This document shows positions 1 through 11,540 of a DNA stretch of 64,000 nt, piece after piece. A program made the position numbers and the translations under genes. Below the pieces are notes generated by a model. It worked only from the letters and a program-made list of their open reading frames with translations. It did not search any database and had not been told where the DNA came from. Source of the stretch: Phytophthora sp. 'mugwort' (lineage: Eukaryota; Oomycota; Peronosporomycetes; Peronosporales; Peronosporaceae); contig JAUCEF010000016.1 in assembly GCA_033558025.1 (NCBI GenBank), positions 62,001-126,000 of the forward strand, read 5' to 3'. How positions within the stretch are numbered: the stretch's first letter is position 1; each line of letters begins with the position of its first letter.

Positions 1-155
1 TAAATTCAACTGCGAATATTGAGACCAAATTTTGTGTGCACGGTGCCCTTCATCTGATACCACCTCTTCGTTGCTCCAATCTGAAATTACTGGTCTTTAT
101 CGGGCAACACTTGCTTCACTAGGTCTCCAGATTCACTCTCATCATCATCGCCCAA

Positions 156-608
156 TTAATGAATAATCACAGCGTGAACGCGTTTGACATGCTCCAGGCG
201 ATGCCCTCCTGCATCAACTTGTTTCACCTTGCCATCGGCTATCGTCTGCAATGGGTAAATCTTCGCGTGGCTAGACCATTCGTCTATCGCAACAAGAACA
301 AAGTAATGTGAGCCGTTACTCAGTCCTGGGATGGACCGATCTTCGCTCTGAAGCGAAGATCCGCCATTTAGGAATAAGCTCGATGGGCCTATCGAGCTTC
401 TTCCTAACGGGTTGTGCTGGTGCTTGCCGAAATGACAGTCTGCACAGTCGATCTTCCCGCGGCGCTTAAGCTTAATGCCCTTGGGCATGCCGCGATCGAC
501 CATCAATCTGATGTACTCTGGGCATGTATGAGCCAATCGCTCGTGCCAGACATCAATGTCCTCGACGCCATCCGCCAGAGGAATGTTAGCAATCACGCTC
601 TGCTTCAC
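156..608 (-). pseudogene. copia GAG-pre-integrase / integrase N-terminus
   Basis: Contains WHERLAHTCPEYIRLMVDRG followed by a C-x2-C pair (CADCHFGKH), the H/C zinc-binding pattern of the copia pre-integrase domain. Then comes YFVLVAIDEWSSHAKIYPL, which matches the first integrase beta strand with the catalytic Asp (VAIDEWS). The reading begins with a non-ATG codon, as expected for an internal piece of a polyprotein. It is truncated before the second catalytic Asp because the frame is lost toward position 156. Confidence 0.8.
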
Positions 609-1389
609 TACGGATTTCTTCTTGTGGCTCGCTGTGCCACCAACGTTGTTCGCACAGAAAGTCTAAAGTCAAGGTTCATGTGTCGCGCGAATCACTTCAA
701 TGTTGTCTGTGGCCATGCCGAAAATCCTCGCGTCCTTTTCCCACGACATCGTGAATGTTGGGTCTAGTGCCATTCCGGGAGAACACAAGTTGCATCCAGC
801 TTGAGGGACATAAAGCACGTCTTCCACGAGCACAAATACCATTTCTTCATAAATCATAGTTCCTAGAAGAAGTGTGCCAAAGACCTCTGCCTTAGCTCCA
901 GCGCTGTCTGTGAATCCTCAGATCATCGGGTTCCAGTCGATGTCTTTTATGCCGCGCACTACTCCTTGCAGGCGAAGATATGAGCCTTTGCATCAGTGTC
1001 AAAATAACATTGATTTGAGTCATAGTCTTTTGACGCCCACTTCACATTTCGCCTACCACCACTTCACGTTTCGATACTCTACTGCTCTCTCCGCCAGTTG
1101 ATGTCGTCATTTCCTGCCCACCACGTTCCACTCCTGACCGTACATACTTAGCCTGAGCATTCTTCTTTCTACTCGGCTTTTGTTCGCCAAGCAGGTCTGG
1201 CCAGTTAAGCTTGTAATGTCCATTGCCTCCACAATGATGGCGCTCGAAATCAAAATTGGAGGCTTTCTTCTACGATTCATCACTCGGTGTCTGCTTTTTG
1301 ACGCTTTCTTGGGCATCTACTCTTCTTTCTTCTCTGGCCTTTCCCAAAAGCATTGTTGTCCCAGTCCTTATTCCGCGACTCAGCCGTGA

Positions 1390-1920
1390 GAATCATTTCT
1401 CATACCATCTCCGGTGTGTACTTAATCATGTCCGAGCTAAGCAGTACATTTTTTCTCAGCTCCTTATAGCACGTCTGCGTCGGCAGCCTGCGCAGCATCA
1501 TGTCGACCATCTGCAGGTCATTCACGGGCGACTGCAAGTCGTCCGTCTGGTCCTTGATGTCGAAGAGCGTGTACAAGCGGCACCTCAGGACGCCGTTCGG
1601 TCGCAGACGAGTCCTGTGTAGCTCGCCCTGCAGTCGTACGCTTTCTTCGCCGTCATAGCTGAGTTTTTCTTCCCCTCGTAGATGGAGCACAATTCGTTCC
1701 ACATCTTGGTGTCACCTGCTTGCCAGCTTTATCGACAGCGATCCCTGTATGGTAATCTTCATCTTGGCTTGCCGCATCTTGAACTGGTCCTTCTGTCTTG
1801 GTCCCACGTCACGTCCTCCATCTCTTTGCCGGTCGCGATCGCAACCAGCAAACTGTCCTTAAACGCATTGAGCGTCGCGTGCTTGTAGAAGTTCAATCCT
1901 AACCGTTTCAGTTCACCTGA
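1390..1920 (-). pseudogene. copia gag (UBN2-like) fragment
   Basis: Gag capsid region of the same element. The best stretch (1,702-1,400) reads LYTLFDIKDQTDDLQSPVND and LQMVDMMLRRLPTQTCYKEL, typical of the helical UBN2 gag domain of oomycete copia elements. An upstream block in other frames (KMWNELCSIYEGK) belongs to the same domain. Frameshifts separate the blocks. Confidence 0.75.
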
Positions 1921-1950
1921 GTGCCTGACGATCCGATCTTGAGCCTTTAC

Positions 1951-4181
1951 TCTTCCTGCTCTTGCCGCCTCCGGAGTCCGATGAGGATGACATAACGATG
2001 ATATAGTGGCATCCCAGTAGACCTTCGTTCACAGTGGCGCGTTCTTGGGCTCAGAACCCTGTTGGAGGGAAGATAACTAACGCACTCACAAACAACTTGT
2101 AAATTAAAAGGGATATCTTGGGGGGCTGGCTTGGCAATGCGGACTTCTGCGCTAGTTGTCTTTCTATTGTCACTCACGATTGAACCCATCGGGTCCACTA
2201 ATCTTGTCGACGACGAGCTGTCGCGGTCATCTCGGAGCAAGCTATTTCTAACAGGGTAGTTGGCCTTGTCATTCTTGAAGATTAGCATTGGGCAGAGATA
2301 TATTGACATCGCTACCGTTTTGCAACCTATTGACATACGGTAAATATATTGGTCAGTACATCAGTCAAGCCATTTCATCTCAAACACACTAGCTACTATA
2401 ACCTGAGAAGATGCTGCAATATTTGAACTTGTCTGCGCCCCAAACGTCGAGTCTTCCCTTCGTCTAGATTAACAACAAAAATGATTATGTCCATATCGAA
2501 CTTTTCGTTTAGATCAAGTTGTCCTTTTTAACAGGCGCTTGAGCTCACCGAAGTTCCGCGTGGCGGACCGCTCTATAGCTGAGTCATCTTGATATCGCTA
2601 ACCTGCTTCTTGATCTTCATCTAGCAATATACAATATTGGATCGGTTTGTGAAATCTGGAGTGCGCCTTGAAGTGACATACGACGCAAAAAGCATGCATT
2701 TGTAGTTAAACGCTGAATTACAGACAGCACGCGAACTATCCTCGATCATTGCTGTAGCCATATCTATAAATGGCTGAGACAACAGCTTGCCACCTGCTGC
2801 TTCCTCTAAGACGCTGACACTCAGCTAGCAGCTGAAGATAGAGCCACCACCAGCTTTCGTCTTCTGCCCGCGAGCGCCTTGTGTATGCGTTAGTACATGC
2901 CGCCTTGCGCGTCCGGGCACATGTCTTGCTGTCCTTGATTCTCGAGCGCGAGCTGCAGGGAACCACCACCAATCTCGTGCCTTATTCATGTTAATGCGTC
3001 GGTCAGGAGCTTGGAAGAGCACCAAAAACGCACGATTGTGCCCTTTCTCCATTCTTGAGTGTATTCCCTTCCATCCACTGATGCAGCGCTCTTGATCAGC
3101 AGCAGCCACGGCATGCTGCAAGAATCGGCCGCCGCTGCCCTTCATTTCGAGTTGTGACGTCCAGTTGCTTCGCTGGATGGCGTCGGTGAGCTGGCACGGC
3201 TAAATATGGAAGAATATCATGAAGTTTCCGACAGTACTTAAGTGGAGACTATACACTGGGTAAGTCAAATGGTGCAAATCGACTGACATGATCAAACAAA
3301 TACAATAAAGAGAGTATATAGAGTATTTTAGCCTTCTGATTGGTGTGCACGGGAGGACAGCTGTCATGTCCCCCCGAACAAGTGGAAGCAAAGCTTGCGA
3401 CCCGCAACAGACCTAGGGTCCAGTCCAAACGAGCGCAGCGAGCTGCAAGCGGAGGTGAACCTTGCGAGCCGTAACGGGCTTAGGGTTCTGCTGCAGCGAG
3501 CTCTAGGTTCGGTGGGATTCTGCGGAGCGCGTAGCTGGGGGATTGATATTCCTAAAGATGACACCCTGTATTTTTGCATGTTTATGTCCGCCGGCAGTGT
3601 CGGCCATGTCGGCAGCTTTAGTGATACATTATATTCCTCCTAAGTATACAAAGCACAACTATTTTCGAAACACGACTTCTTAGATTGACAGTCAAAAGCA
3701 GCTTCCATTATGTAGTCAATCCCAAACAACTTGATTAGCAACTTGATTTTGTAATCTATAGTGGGACCAAATCTTTTGTGGTGGGTTCTTGACCTTCGAA
3801 GATAGCGCTAGACCAGAGATCGGACAATTCACTATAAAACTTTATTGGGAGGCTCGTCAAAGCAATAAGTTAACAAAAATACATTACACTTTAAGGCTAG
3901 TAAGCAACCTACTTAGCTACCTTACTTGCTATTTGGGATCGATTTGGGTCATGTGGACCCAAACATTGGGTACAAAGTATCCAATTGGTGTCCAAAAAGG
4001 TCCATTTTCTCTAAAATGGGTACCCTGAAAGACCCATTTTAGTGTCCAGGAGGAAACTGTGGACGTCCCGAGACGTCTCTGAGCCGAGTTGGACATTTGC
4101 AGGACCCTTCCGATGGGGTCTATACAAAAACCAAGTATAACCCGATGAACCAGGTGGTGGTGAGCCACCTACTTCTAGTGA
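1951..4181. other. unassigned intergenic sequence
   Basis: No gene is convincing here. Short ORFs at 1,947-2,336 and 2,736-3,145 (minus) have no family motif. An imperfect 67-bp direct repeat lies at 3,394-3,527: CTTGCGACCCG at 3,394 recurs as CTTGCGAGCCG at 3,461. Confidence 0.5.
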
Positions 4182-4254
4182 GCTCAGATAGCTCAGCTGG
4201 TTAAGCATCCAGTGTCGGACGGAAGCGACCAGGGTTCAATCCCCGGGCCGACCA
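4182..4254 (+). repeat. tRNA-like head with Pol III A and B boxes (SINE or tRNA pseudogene)
   Basis: Box A TAGCTCAGCTGG (4,189-4,200) and box B GGTTCAATCC (4,233-4,242) start exactly 44 nt apart, as in a real tRNA. Folded as a tRNA, only 4 of 7 acceptor pairs and 3 of 4 D-stem pairs form. The anticodon stem fails and position 33 is not U. It is therefore not a working tRNA; a tRNA-derived SINE promoter or a decayed tRNA fits. Confidence 0.6.
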
Positions 4255-4570
4255 GACCTTTCGGACAATGGTTGGGGTTTGGCCGCGAAGGTTGGGATAT
4301 CTGGTCTTGTGACTGGACTGGTGGTCTTGGGGACTACTGGGCGCCGTCTCATGGGCTGTAGGCCTGGAAGCACGATTAGACCCGGAAGTTCTTGAGACTG
4401 CTTGACCGGCACTTCAGTAGGAGAGATGCGGGCCGTGGTCTAGAGGAGCAAAGCCTCCCAGTCTTCGTCTCATGGGCTTGTAGGCCTGGTAGTACGCGCG
4501 GCTCGGGAGTATGGCGCCGTTCTAGACCTCGATCCAAAGAGTAGTCCAGTGATGTCGTCCATGCCATAAC
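4255..4570 (+). repeat. candidate SINE body with internal duplication
   Basis: The sequence after the tRNA-like head contains the block GTCTCATGGGCTGTAGGCC near 4,347 and again near 4,467 (GTCTCATGGGCTTGTAGGCC), about 120 bp apart. The end of the repeat is not defined and no target-site duplication was found, so the extent is a guess. Confidence 0.35.
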
Positions 4571-5465
4571 ACGCGTAAGCGTCTGTAGCGTGTCGCGTTC
4601 TTCACCCGCCTGTCCGCTAACGTGGGGCCCCGCCTGGGTTCAAAAATCCACACCGCCTTCGGGTACAGCAGACATAAGGCAACGCCCGCTAAGAGATCGG
4701 CAAATGGAGCCGGGAACTTGGCGTATGGGCGTGAAAGTGGTGGAGACTGAAGCCAGTAATGGCCGAGCACGCCGGCGGCGATTGTAAGACATCAGGATGA
4801 AGCCTTGAGCTTGTTTCCTTACCTTCGGGCCACAGGCGTATCTTCCCGGCTACGGTTCAGCATGGCCGCGGGAAAGGAGCCCCGCTGACGGGTTTCCATC
4901 CCGCGATCACATCAAATTTTCATGGGAAATCATCAATTATAATTGAATTTGCAGTCGTGAAGGTCGCCAACGCTCCGGACGTCTCTTCCCTGTCGTGGTT
5001 CAACATGTCCGCGAGTAAGGAGTCCCACTGACGGGTTCCGCCTCCTGGTCGCTTGGGCCATTGGCATCGAAGGATGCCGACACAGGCAGTCCTCGCAATA
5101 AGGTGTGTAGTCGTCAAAGCAATATTAATACGGGCAATATCCGATGTCGCAATAATAATTATACAGTAATATTCGTAATAATACCCCGCTGTACCGGTAT
5201 GTAATTGTTGAATATTATCGTGACTGCGGTGGGTATCGATGTGTGTCCCAAGTAAAACACTTATACAAATCTCGCTTTTGAAATTATTAAGAGATAACAC
5301 ATCCGACACGGGTTATCTACCGCGTGTTTGGGCCCATGATGGATCCTCGGCGTTGTGCGTGGGAATTTATTCCCCGAGGGCATGCTGAGGGGTGAATCAT
5401 GACTGCAAAGGAGAGGAGCAGTCATCTACTAACTAGATGAATCACGTGTTTTACCATTCGGTTTG
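4571..5465. other. unassigned sequence with an imperfect direct repeat
   Basis: No recognisable gene. A block at about 4,852-4,905 (CATGGCCGCGGGAAAGGAGC) recurs at about 4,993-5,045 (CATGTCCGCGAGTAAGGAGT), each followed by CTGACGGGTT. On the minus strand, 5,060-4,920 reads as a short open stretch ending SIIIDDFP with no recognised family. Confidence 0.35.
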
Positions 5466-6991
5466 CTAGCTACGTGTTGCTTGTGCTCTTGTTGTGGTGC
5501 TCGGCGACCTCACTTTCACAGTTAGCAAGAGAGTTGTAGCTCCAGAGAGCACGGGTTGGCACGAAGAAGCACAAATCATCTCGAAATGAGCCGGAAGAAG
5601 ACGACCGCGCTGTGACGTCATCACCAGCTTGCACTGGGAGAAACGTCGCTCAACCCGGTTGCTGGTCGGGGGAATTAAATGCACAGTGTCCTGGTACGTA
5701 ACCGTAGTGACCAAGCACGGACGCTTCGCTTGGCGGATAGCGACAGCAGCAAAGTTCTCCTTGGCGCGCTTCGTCTTTGTTGGCTGTACCACTGGTAGCT
5801 CGAACTGACTAATTGCCTCCTCGTCGGCGGCTGAGAGACGCTGGTCACGAAGGAGCTTGACAATCGCATTCTCAAACGCTGGTGAGTGGACGATGCGTGC
5901 GTCCGACTTCAAGTACGCCGCCGTCGACGGATAGTTGGCCATCACGGCGTCGAAGAGTACGCGCACATCCGCCAACGAGCATATCTCGCTCTACAACTGG
6001 ACGCACATACTGTCGAGTTTTTTCAACTGGCTGGTGAGCTGAACAGTTTTCCGATGGGTGCTTGGGCGAGGAACCAGATCCTCTACACTGGAGCCATCTT
6101 TGCAGCATCCCGGATCTCAAGGTATCGAGTGAGCATCTTGTACGTTGATGACCAGCGTGTAAGGTTTGCCTTATTCGCCTTTAGCTCGGTATGATTCATA
6201 AGGTGGGCGTGGTTGTTGGCCGTGCGAAGCTGAACGCAGAGCGCTTAAACCTCGTCCACGATGTCATTATGTTCGGCGATGAAGCGTTTCACGGCGAGGT
6301 TAAAGCGATGCTTCGGACATCCGACAAGGGGCACCGACAGACGAGTCGTACTCGCTTGGTTCGTGACGCAGTTGTCGCCCACACAAACTGGGATTATGTC
6401 AAGTCGCTAGGGTAGACCCCGAGCACATTCTCGATCATCTCGATATGAGCGTCCGCGGTCTGGCCGTCCTCGGCTGGCTAGATTGCCAACAGTGGCTGCT
6501 CACGCACTTCGTTCTCGGCATACACTGCGTAGATCGCCACAAAGTGCATCGGACGCACATCCATCCGTCGAGCATGGGCCCGAAGCAGTCCCCCATGCGA
6601 CTAGCAAGCTTGATGCCGACGTTTCTTGACACATGGGTGATGTAGCGCAGCAGAGTCTCCGATGAGATCGGTTGGAGACGCGACATCAATTGGGTAAGTG
6701 GTCGTCGACCTCAGCAAGAGCGTGGTTGCGCATGACAACCCACTCCATCCATTTGTAGATCTCCATCGTCTTCTCGTCGATGAAGCCGTGTTGCGATAGC
6801 GTGCCGGAGAGTGGGTGCTGACTAGCAGCAAAGGTCTCAGCATGGCCCGGGTGTTTGGCGACGAGATTGGTCATTAGGTTCGAATAACCTGTGCGTGTGG
6901 TCTGCTTGCGCGTGGTGTCGCAGCTCTTGCACTTGAAGACGCCGTCGCCGCAGGCAGCGAAGAAAACGTTGAAGAGAGCCTTGGAGGACAT
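5466..6991 (-). pseudogene. hAT transposase with BED zinc finger, frameshifted
   Basis: DNA transposase of the hAT superfamily, broken by several frameshifts. It starts at an ATG (6,991) with a BED-type finger: FKCKSCDTTRKQTTRTGYSN supplies the C-x2-C, and the following AKHPGH the histidines. The middle reads SRMGDCFGPMLDGWM (first catalytic region), then about 6,300-6,060 GCPKHRFNLAVKRFIAEHND and LTRWSSTYKMLTRYLEIRD, a strong hAT signature. The C-terminal block (5,975-5,466) has PPTSNRVERRFSQCKLVMTS, the dimerisation region. No terminal inverted repeats or 8-bp target duplication were identified. It is an immobile remnant. Confidence 0.85.
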
Positions 6992-7722
6992 GGTGGCTGG
7001 TCGGTTGAAAGTTCGAGAATGATGGAAAGGACATCAAATATCGGGTCTGCTTGAGCTTTGGGACCACCGAGAACCAACCAATGTTGGCTCCTCTAATGGA
7101 GCAATATTGGCGATAAATACTATTATTACTGGTCCAATTAGATATTTTTCGGATCGGGCGATTTCTCAATAATAAGTTATTCCGTCAATATAATGCAGAA
7201 TATATTGTATTTTGATTATTGTTTTCGATCGCTGCGCTAGACAGCGATTCCATTTGCCATCCCATTCATCTGATGTTGATACTGACGAAAACTACCGTCA
7301 TACCCGCATAGTGATAGGCGCACACAAACAAATAAGATAAAGGGTCCACTGAGCGCAGTATTCGTTTTAAGCACCTACAACAACCTTGAAGCCATATTAC
7401 CTTCGCCGCAGTAGTGTTGCAACGGGAGGGATCACGCTGTTTCAACTGCAGATTTGGCTGCACACAGTCTAAATTGCAATGTGCTGACGGCTCAACTAGC
7501 AGGAGAACGGATTGATATAATGCTGGTCCATAATTCAATCCCTCACGTGTCATTGAGGGGCTATTATGGAAGGGTTGCCGCGAGTCGAAAACTCGTTAAT
7601 GCTCGCCGCAGAAAAGATATGTCAAGTACGTCAGTTTAATTCAGTCACTTGTAGTCATGAACTACATGTAACAATGTGTTTTGGTTATATAAAGTGAATG
7701 CATCCACTTATTGGCTGCGTAT
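6992..7722. other. AT-rich intergenic sequence, nothing identified
   Basis: No open frame with protein-like composition, no RNA gene and no repeat could be supported. Confidence 0.4.
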
Positions 7723-8090
7723 CTACACAATGCAACCATCTACCTCAACCGCTAAATACTCGTCTCCACACACGAAGACTGCGTCCTTGGTCGCATTCTC
7801 CTTCACATAGGTGAAACAGGACGTTAAAACTACTCGCGTCGTCAACAGTCCTGAGGTCGATGCTCCACTGTGCATCTTCGACGCAGCGTAAATCTCTAGC
7901 TCGTACAGAGCTGCGTTGTCATCTCCATGCGGTCGGGTACTCGTCGTCCAACAATCCCTACAAGTCCTCTAACATAGCCATGTAATTTGTTAGCACCACT
8001 GCATACTGGTAGGACATTTCAAGACCGTGGCATAGACAGCAAAACAGTCTACGCGTCTTGTTGTCTGAAATTTATCAGTCCGTTGCCGAA
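7723..8090 (-). pseudogene. unidentified coding fragment (two frames)
   Basis: The last frame (about 7,923-7,723) reads a protein-like C-terminus with ALYELEIYAASKMHSGASTS, then GLLTTRVVLTSCFTYVKENA, then KDAVFVCGDEYLAVEVDG and a stop. The preceding frame (about 8,090-7,930) reads RTDKFQTTRRVDCFAVYATV and VVLTNYMAMLEDL with one stop. The composition is clearly that of a real protein, but I do not recognise the family. It is a 3' fragment with at least one frameshift and one in-frame stop, probably a decayed host gene or transposon cargo. Confidence 0.45.
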
Positions 8091-8489
8091 CCACATACCA
8101 GCTCCCGCCCAAAACCATCCCATGAACATACTTCGAGCCCCGTTGCGTTTGATGCCATGAATTTGTCGGGAGAAACTAACGAGGGCCCTCCAATAGACAA
8201 GCCGCCGGTGCTCGTACCGATTCGTACCGGTAAACTGTTCCCCGTTTCGGCAGGCGTTCCCCGCTACATGCTGTCGTTATCCACCACATATTTGCAAAGC
8301 TCGATCGAAATGACATGAGCTCCGCGATACAAGACCCTTTGATGCCGAACATATTTATCTGCGTTGGACTTGTCCTGCAGCGTAGGTGTGTGCCTGCACT
8401 TCTCGACGAAGCAACGCGGCGGACGTACCAAGGCGTGTTCAATAGGGTTGGTGAGCCCGACAACAAATTTCTGGCGCACTGACGTGTGA

Positions 8490-8969
8490 CAGAGGACGGT
8501 ATGAGCTCGGCAATCGGAATCTCAAGAAGGTGGTATTAGAAGTGACTGCCGCGCTTCATCCGGACTGCATCCCAATGAAGTTCTCGTTTATGCGGTCTAC
8601 ACCAGGAGGCGGTGACCAAGAACCACCTCAGATGACAATTTTGCAGCGGCACAGGCAAATCATCCCAATTGTACAGCAGTAAGTATGATCTCGCGCTGCA
8701 GCCCGTGACCAAGCCTTGCATCTACCGTGGGTGTTTTGACGCAAGAGATGGCATGAAGGCAATTGTTGTCGATGTTCCTGTTGGATTTTGTATGCTTTTC
8801 CGCGGTGACATTATTCACAACGGAATTGCGTACAAGGAAACCAATTATCGCATCCCACTGCTATTTAAACTTTTTAAACTACACAGACCTACGCTGGGCG
8901 CCACATGTAGTTCAAAACACTTTGGCTGAGCATGGACACGCCAGCACTGCGGGATCAAGATATAAATAG
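8490..8969 (+). pseudogene. possible 2-oxoglutarate/Fe(II) dioxygenase-like fragment
   Basis: Reads YELGNRNLKKVVLEVTAALH, then STPGGGDQEP, then (8,669 on, next frame) VDVPVGFCMLFRGDIIHNG followed by YKETNYRI, then a tail in a third frame ending HASTAGSRYK. The order Gly-rich turn, missing HxD site, RGD-x2-HNG (distal His) and an Arg about 10 residues later resembles the double-stranded beta-helix fold of 2OG-Fe(II) oxygenases. The first metal-binding HxD is destroyed by indels near 8,605-8,615. The family assignment is an inference from the motif; the breakage is directly visible. Confidence 0.35.
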
Positions 8970-9559
8970 GTAGCGGCCTCCGCAAACATACTTTTATTGC
9001 GTGGACTCCGCAGGGTATAGGCAAACCGCCCATGCGGAAAACCAAGGCCCAATCAAGCCGAGAAGTAACTCAGAACAAGATAAGCATACGTGTGAACTGT
9101 GGCATCGTGTGTATCTTTTCTCGCGACATAGCTTACGTATTCACAAATGGCGTAAGCACACCTGTGTAACCGAATCGTATTATAACTCGAGCTCATTTTG
9201 AAACCTTTGTTCGTTGCGTTGCGTACCGTACCCAGCCAGAAATACATATTAGGTGGTGTCAGAGTTACGAAAGCGCGCTTGGAAATCGCATGCGATTTCG
9301 CTCAACCCTTTCATGGGGTTTCTCTCACAAATTGCATGAGATTTGGCGCGAAATCGTTTCGAAATCATACGGGGGCTCTGAATTGGATGCAGGGACCACC
9401 GTCGCGGGCCACAATTATACACACAACAGGAAAGCCACAGCGACCGTCACGCCTACACTGTCTCGCATCTTGCCCTCCGTCACGCCTACACTGTCTTTCG
9501 AATCCTGTCCTCAATGCTACTCCTGCTACGTCTAGAAGGGCGACAACTCATCGCCACGA

Positions 9560-10910
9560 CATGCCAAAACCCAGCGAGTGCGAGGACCTCATCTTTGAAA
9601 TTGTTGATCTTCTCGCAGTGGCGATTCTAGAGGAAGAACTCGACGAAGAACTCGGTGGTTCCTCTCCGCTCGACGAGTGGAAAGAGCTTATCCCTGTTGA
9701 TTAAAGCGTCGACGACCTCTTCGATCTGTTCCAGCAGGTTCTTTCCCGGAGGTATTTGTCGGCGAGAGGAAATTTTGCGCGCAGTCATGAATTGGTGGAG
9801 CAGTACTTCCAGAGCCTGCCGGACGATGAATTTTTGCAGCTAACGAGGACATCGCGAGTGTCGTTCTGGTGTATTTGTGACGGAATAAGTCACAGCGCGT
9901 CTTTCATAACAGCAGCAAGTATCCCCAGGCTACTATTTGGCTTCAACTGGCCGTCGCGCTGGACAAACTAGGGACGTACGGAAGCGGCTCAACTAAAGGA
10001 CGTACCAAGATTATATGGGACATTGGAAATGTCATACTGGATCTCTTCTCAGCCTACATTGTGATAGCATTGAAAGATCCATCGAGCGTGTACGTTCAGT
10101 GGCCGGATGAAGAAAAACGGAGATGCATTTCACGTTGAATGGCAAGAGAAGGGTTTCCAAGGTGCGTCGGCTTTATTGAAGGAACCACGTTCCCATTATA
10201 ACAGAAGCCATCCATCAATGGAGAATGCTATATTGACCGTAAGCATAGATATAGCCTGAACGCTCAAGCGGTGTGTGATGACTGACGCCAGATCATCTCG
10301 TTTCAGTGTGGGTGGCGTGGGTCTTGTGCTGATAGCACCGTCTACAGCCATATGGCATTGGTACAAGATGAACTCAAGAAACACTTTTTCAGTGAAAATC
10401 GTTACCTGATAGCGGACTCCGCGTATCCAGCAGACACAAGACGCAATATACGGGTCCCATCATACAAGCAAAGTCAGCACGGCCATGATAACAGCACCTT
10501 CAATACTTGCGTGGCCAACGTTCGCGTGGTGAATGAACACACCATTGGTGTGCTGAAAGCGAGATGAACATCGCTTAGAGAGATTCGTCTGCAGATTAAG
10601 CGTAAGGTAGATGTTGAGCGTTTGCTTCGGTGGATAAATGCGTGTGTAGTGCTTCACAACATGATTTTTACTCTTGGTGTTCATCAGCCCGAAGAGCGAG
10701 AAGTTGATAAACATCTCCCCACAGAGCAATCGGCTACGACGACGAAACGTTCCCGTTCCGTTGCCGCCTCAAGCAGCACGCAGTTGCTGTAGGCCGCGAA
10801 CCTGATCATCTTGAGGCTGAGAGGCGAACAGTAGGCACAGGACGAGCGATGAATAACCAGAAAGATGGCCGTGTGCCGCAATTCAATTAAATGTTAGCTC
10901 TTTTGCGTAG
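9560..10910 (+). pseudogene. PIF/Harbinger transposase, degenerate (copy 1)
   Basis: HARBI1-type DDE nuclease in broken frames. It begins near MPKPSECEDLIFEIVDLLAV (9,560) and continues with KIIWDIGNVILDLFSAYIV, GFPRCVGFIEGTTFPL, DRKHRYSLNAQAVCDD, GSCADSTVYSHM, NRYLIADSAYP and NEHTIGVLKAR. It ends with KVDVERLLRWINACVVLHNM. The second Asp (ADSTVY) and the Glu (NEHTIG) of the triad are present; the first acidic residue is Glu (IEGT) instead of the usual Asp. Internal stops lie near 9,704, 10,138 and 10,567. Terminal repeats were not found. Confidence 0.8.
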
Positions 10911-11118
10911 AGGTCCTCGTAACTTCAGCGCTGTTAATCCTTCCTCCATTACGCGTATGACATGCATAAATTAATCCCCAAATCTCGGTACGTGCACACC
11001 GACTCGCATCCATAGCTCTGTTAGTTGTTCCCATACAACTGGAGGATCATCTGGATTTCAGACGATGTCTTGCCTTGCTGAATAAGGGCCAAGAAAAGCT
11101 CGTGACCCGACACCTCAG

Positions 11119-11540
11119 GTGGTCATCCAAACCGCTTCAACCTTGCCCGACAGCCAAGCGATTCCTGAAGTTCGAGGTCCTGATGAACGCCATCACGCCC
11201 AAACTCTATTGACCACACCATCAAGAAGACTGATTGCTACAAGTGCACCTCCTGGTAGTGTCCCTCGCCCTCTTGTTGTCCGCCAGAAGTCTCAGCCTTC
11301 AAATAGCGGAGATGAAAACATCGTGGAGCTGATGCAAATGCGGTAGTGCAGAGTCACGTGGACGAACGCTTACGCTGCGAAGAAGAGAAGCGTCGCTGGG
11401 AAGAGGACCGCCGACTACGAAACCATGACGACCAAGAAGACCACGCGGTCGTGATGAGATGGAACGCCGCCAAGAGCAGTTCATGCAGATGGTTATGGCA
11501 GTGGTAGGAGCGGCATTTAGACCTCGCGAGTAGGTTAGTA
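11119..11540 (+). pseudogene. Harbinger accessory (Myb/SANT-like) protein, C-terminal part
   Basis: After a Pro/Ser-rich stretch (SAPPGSVPRPLVVRQKSQPS) it reads a charged coiled-coil tail across two frames: SHVDERLRCEEEKRRWEEDR, then RDEMERRQEQFMQMVMAVVG ending near 11,532. This is the usual C-terminus of the DNA-binding accessory protein that travels with oomycete PIF/Harbinger transposases. The position, just downstream of the transposase on the same strand, supports the link; the Myb domain itself was not seen. Confidence 0.45.

Larger units (their letters stand above)
1..1950 (-). mobile_element. Ty1/copia retrotransposon remnant (gag to start of integrase)
   Basis: Degenerate gag-pol of a Ty1/copia element, read right to left and cut by the window start. 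In order on the minus strand: a UBN2-type gag (about 1,920-1,390), a decayed zinc-knuckle region (about 1,320-1,110), a stretch just after the protease (857-669, with LVEDVLYVPQAGCNLCSPG), and the GAG-pre-integrase domain running into integrase (608-156). No LTRs are visible. Frame changes between the blocks show that it is dead. This block order (gag, protease, integrase before reverse transcriptase) is diagnostic of copia. Confidence 0.85.

Noticed and set aside
2736..3145. Minus-strand ORFs at 2,736-3,145
   Set aside because: One frame (VDGREYTQEWRKGTIVRF) is mildly protein-like, but it has a stop and no recognised family; too weak to call.
4182..4254. Functional tRNA gene
   Set aside because: A and B boxes are good, but acceptor and anticodon stems fail and U33 is missing.
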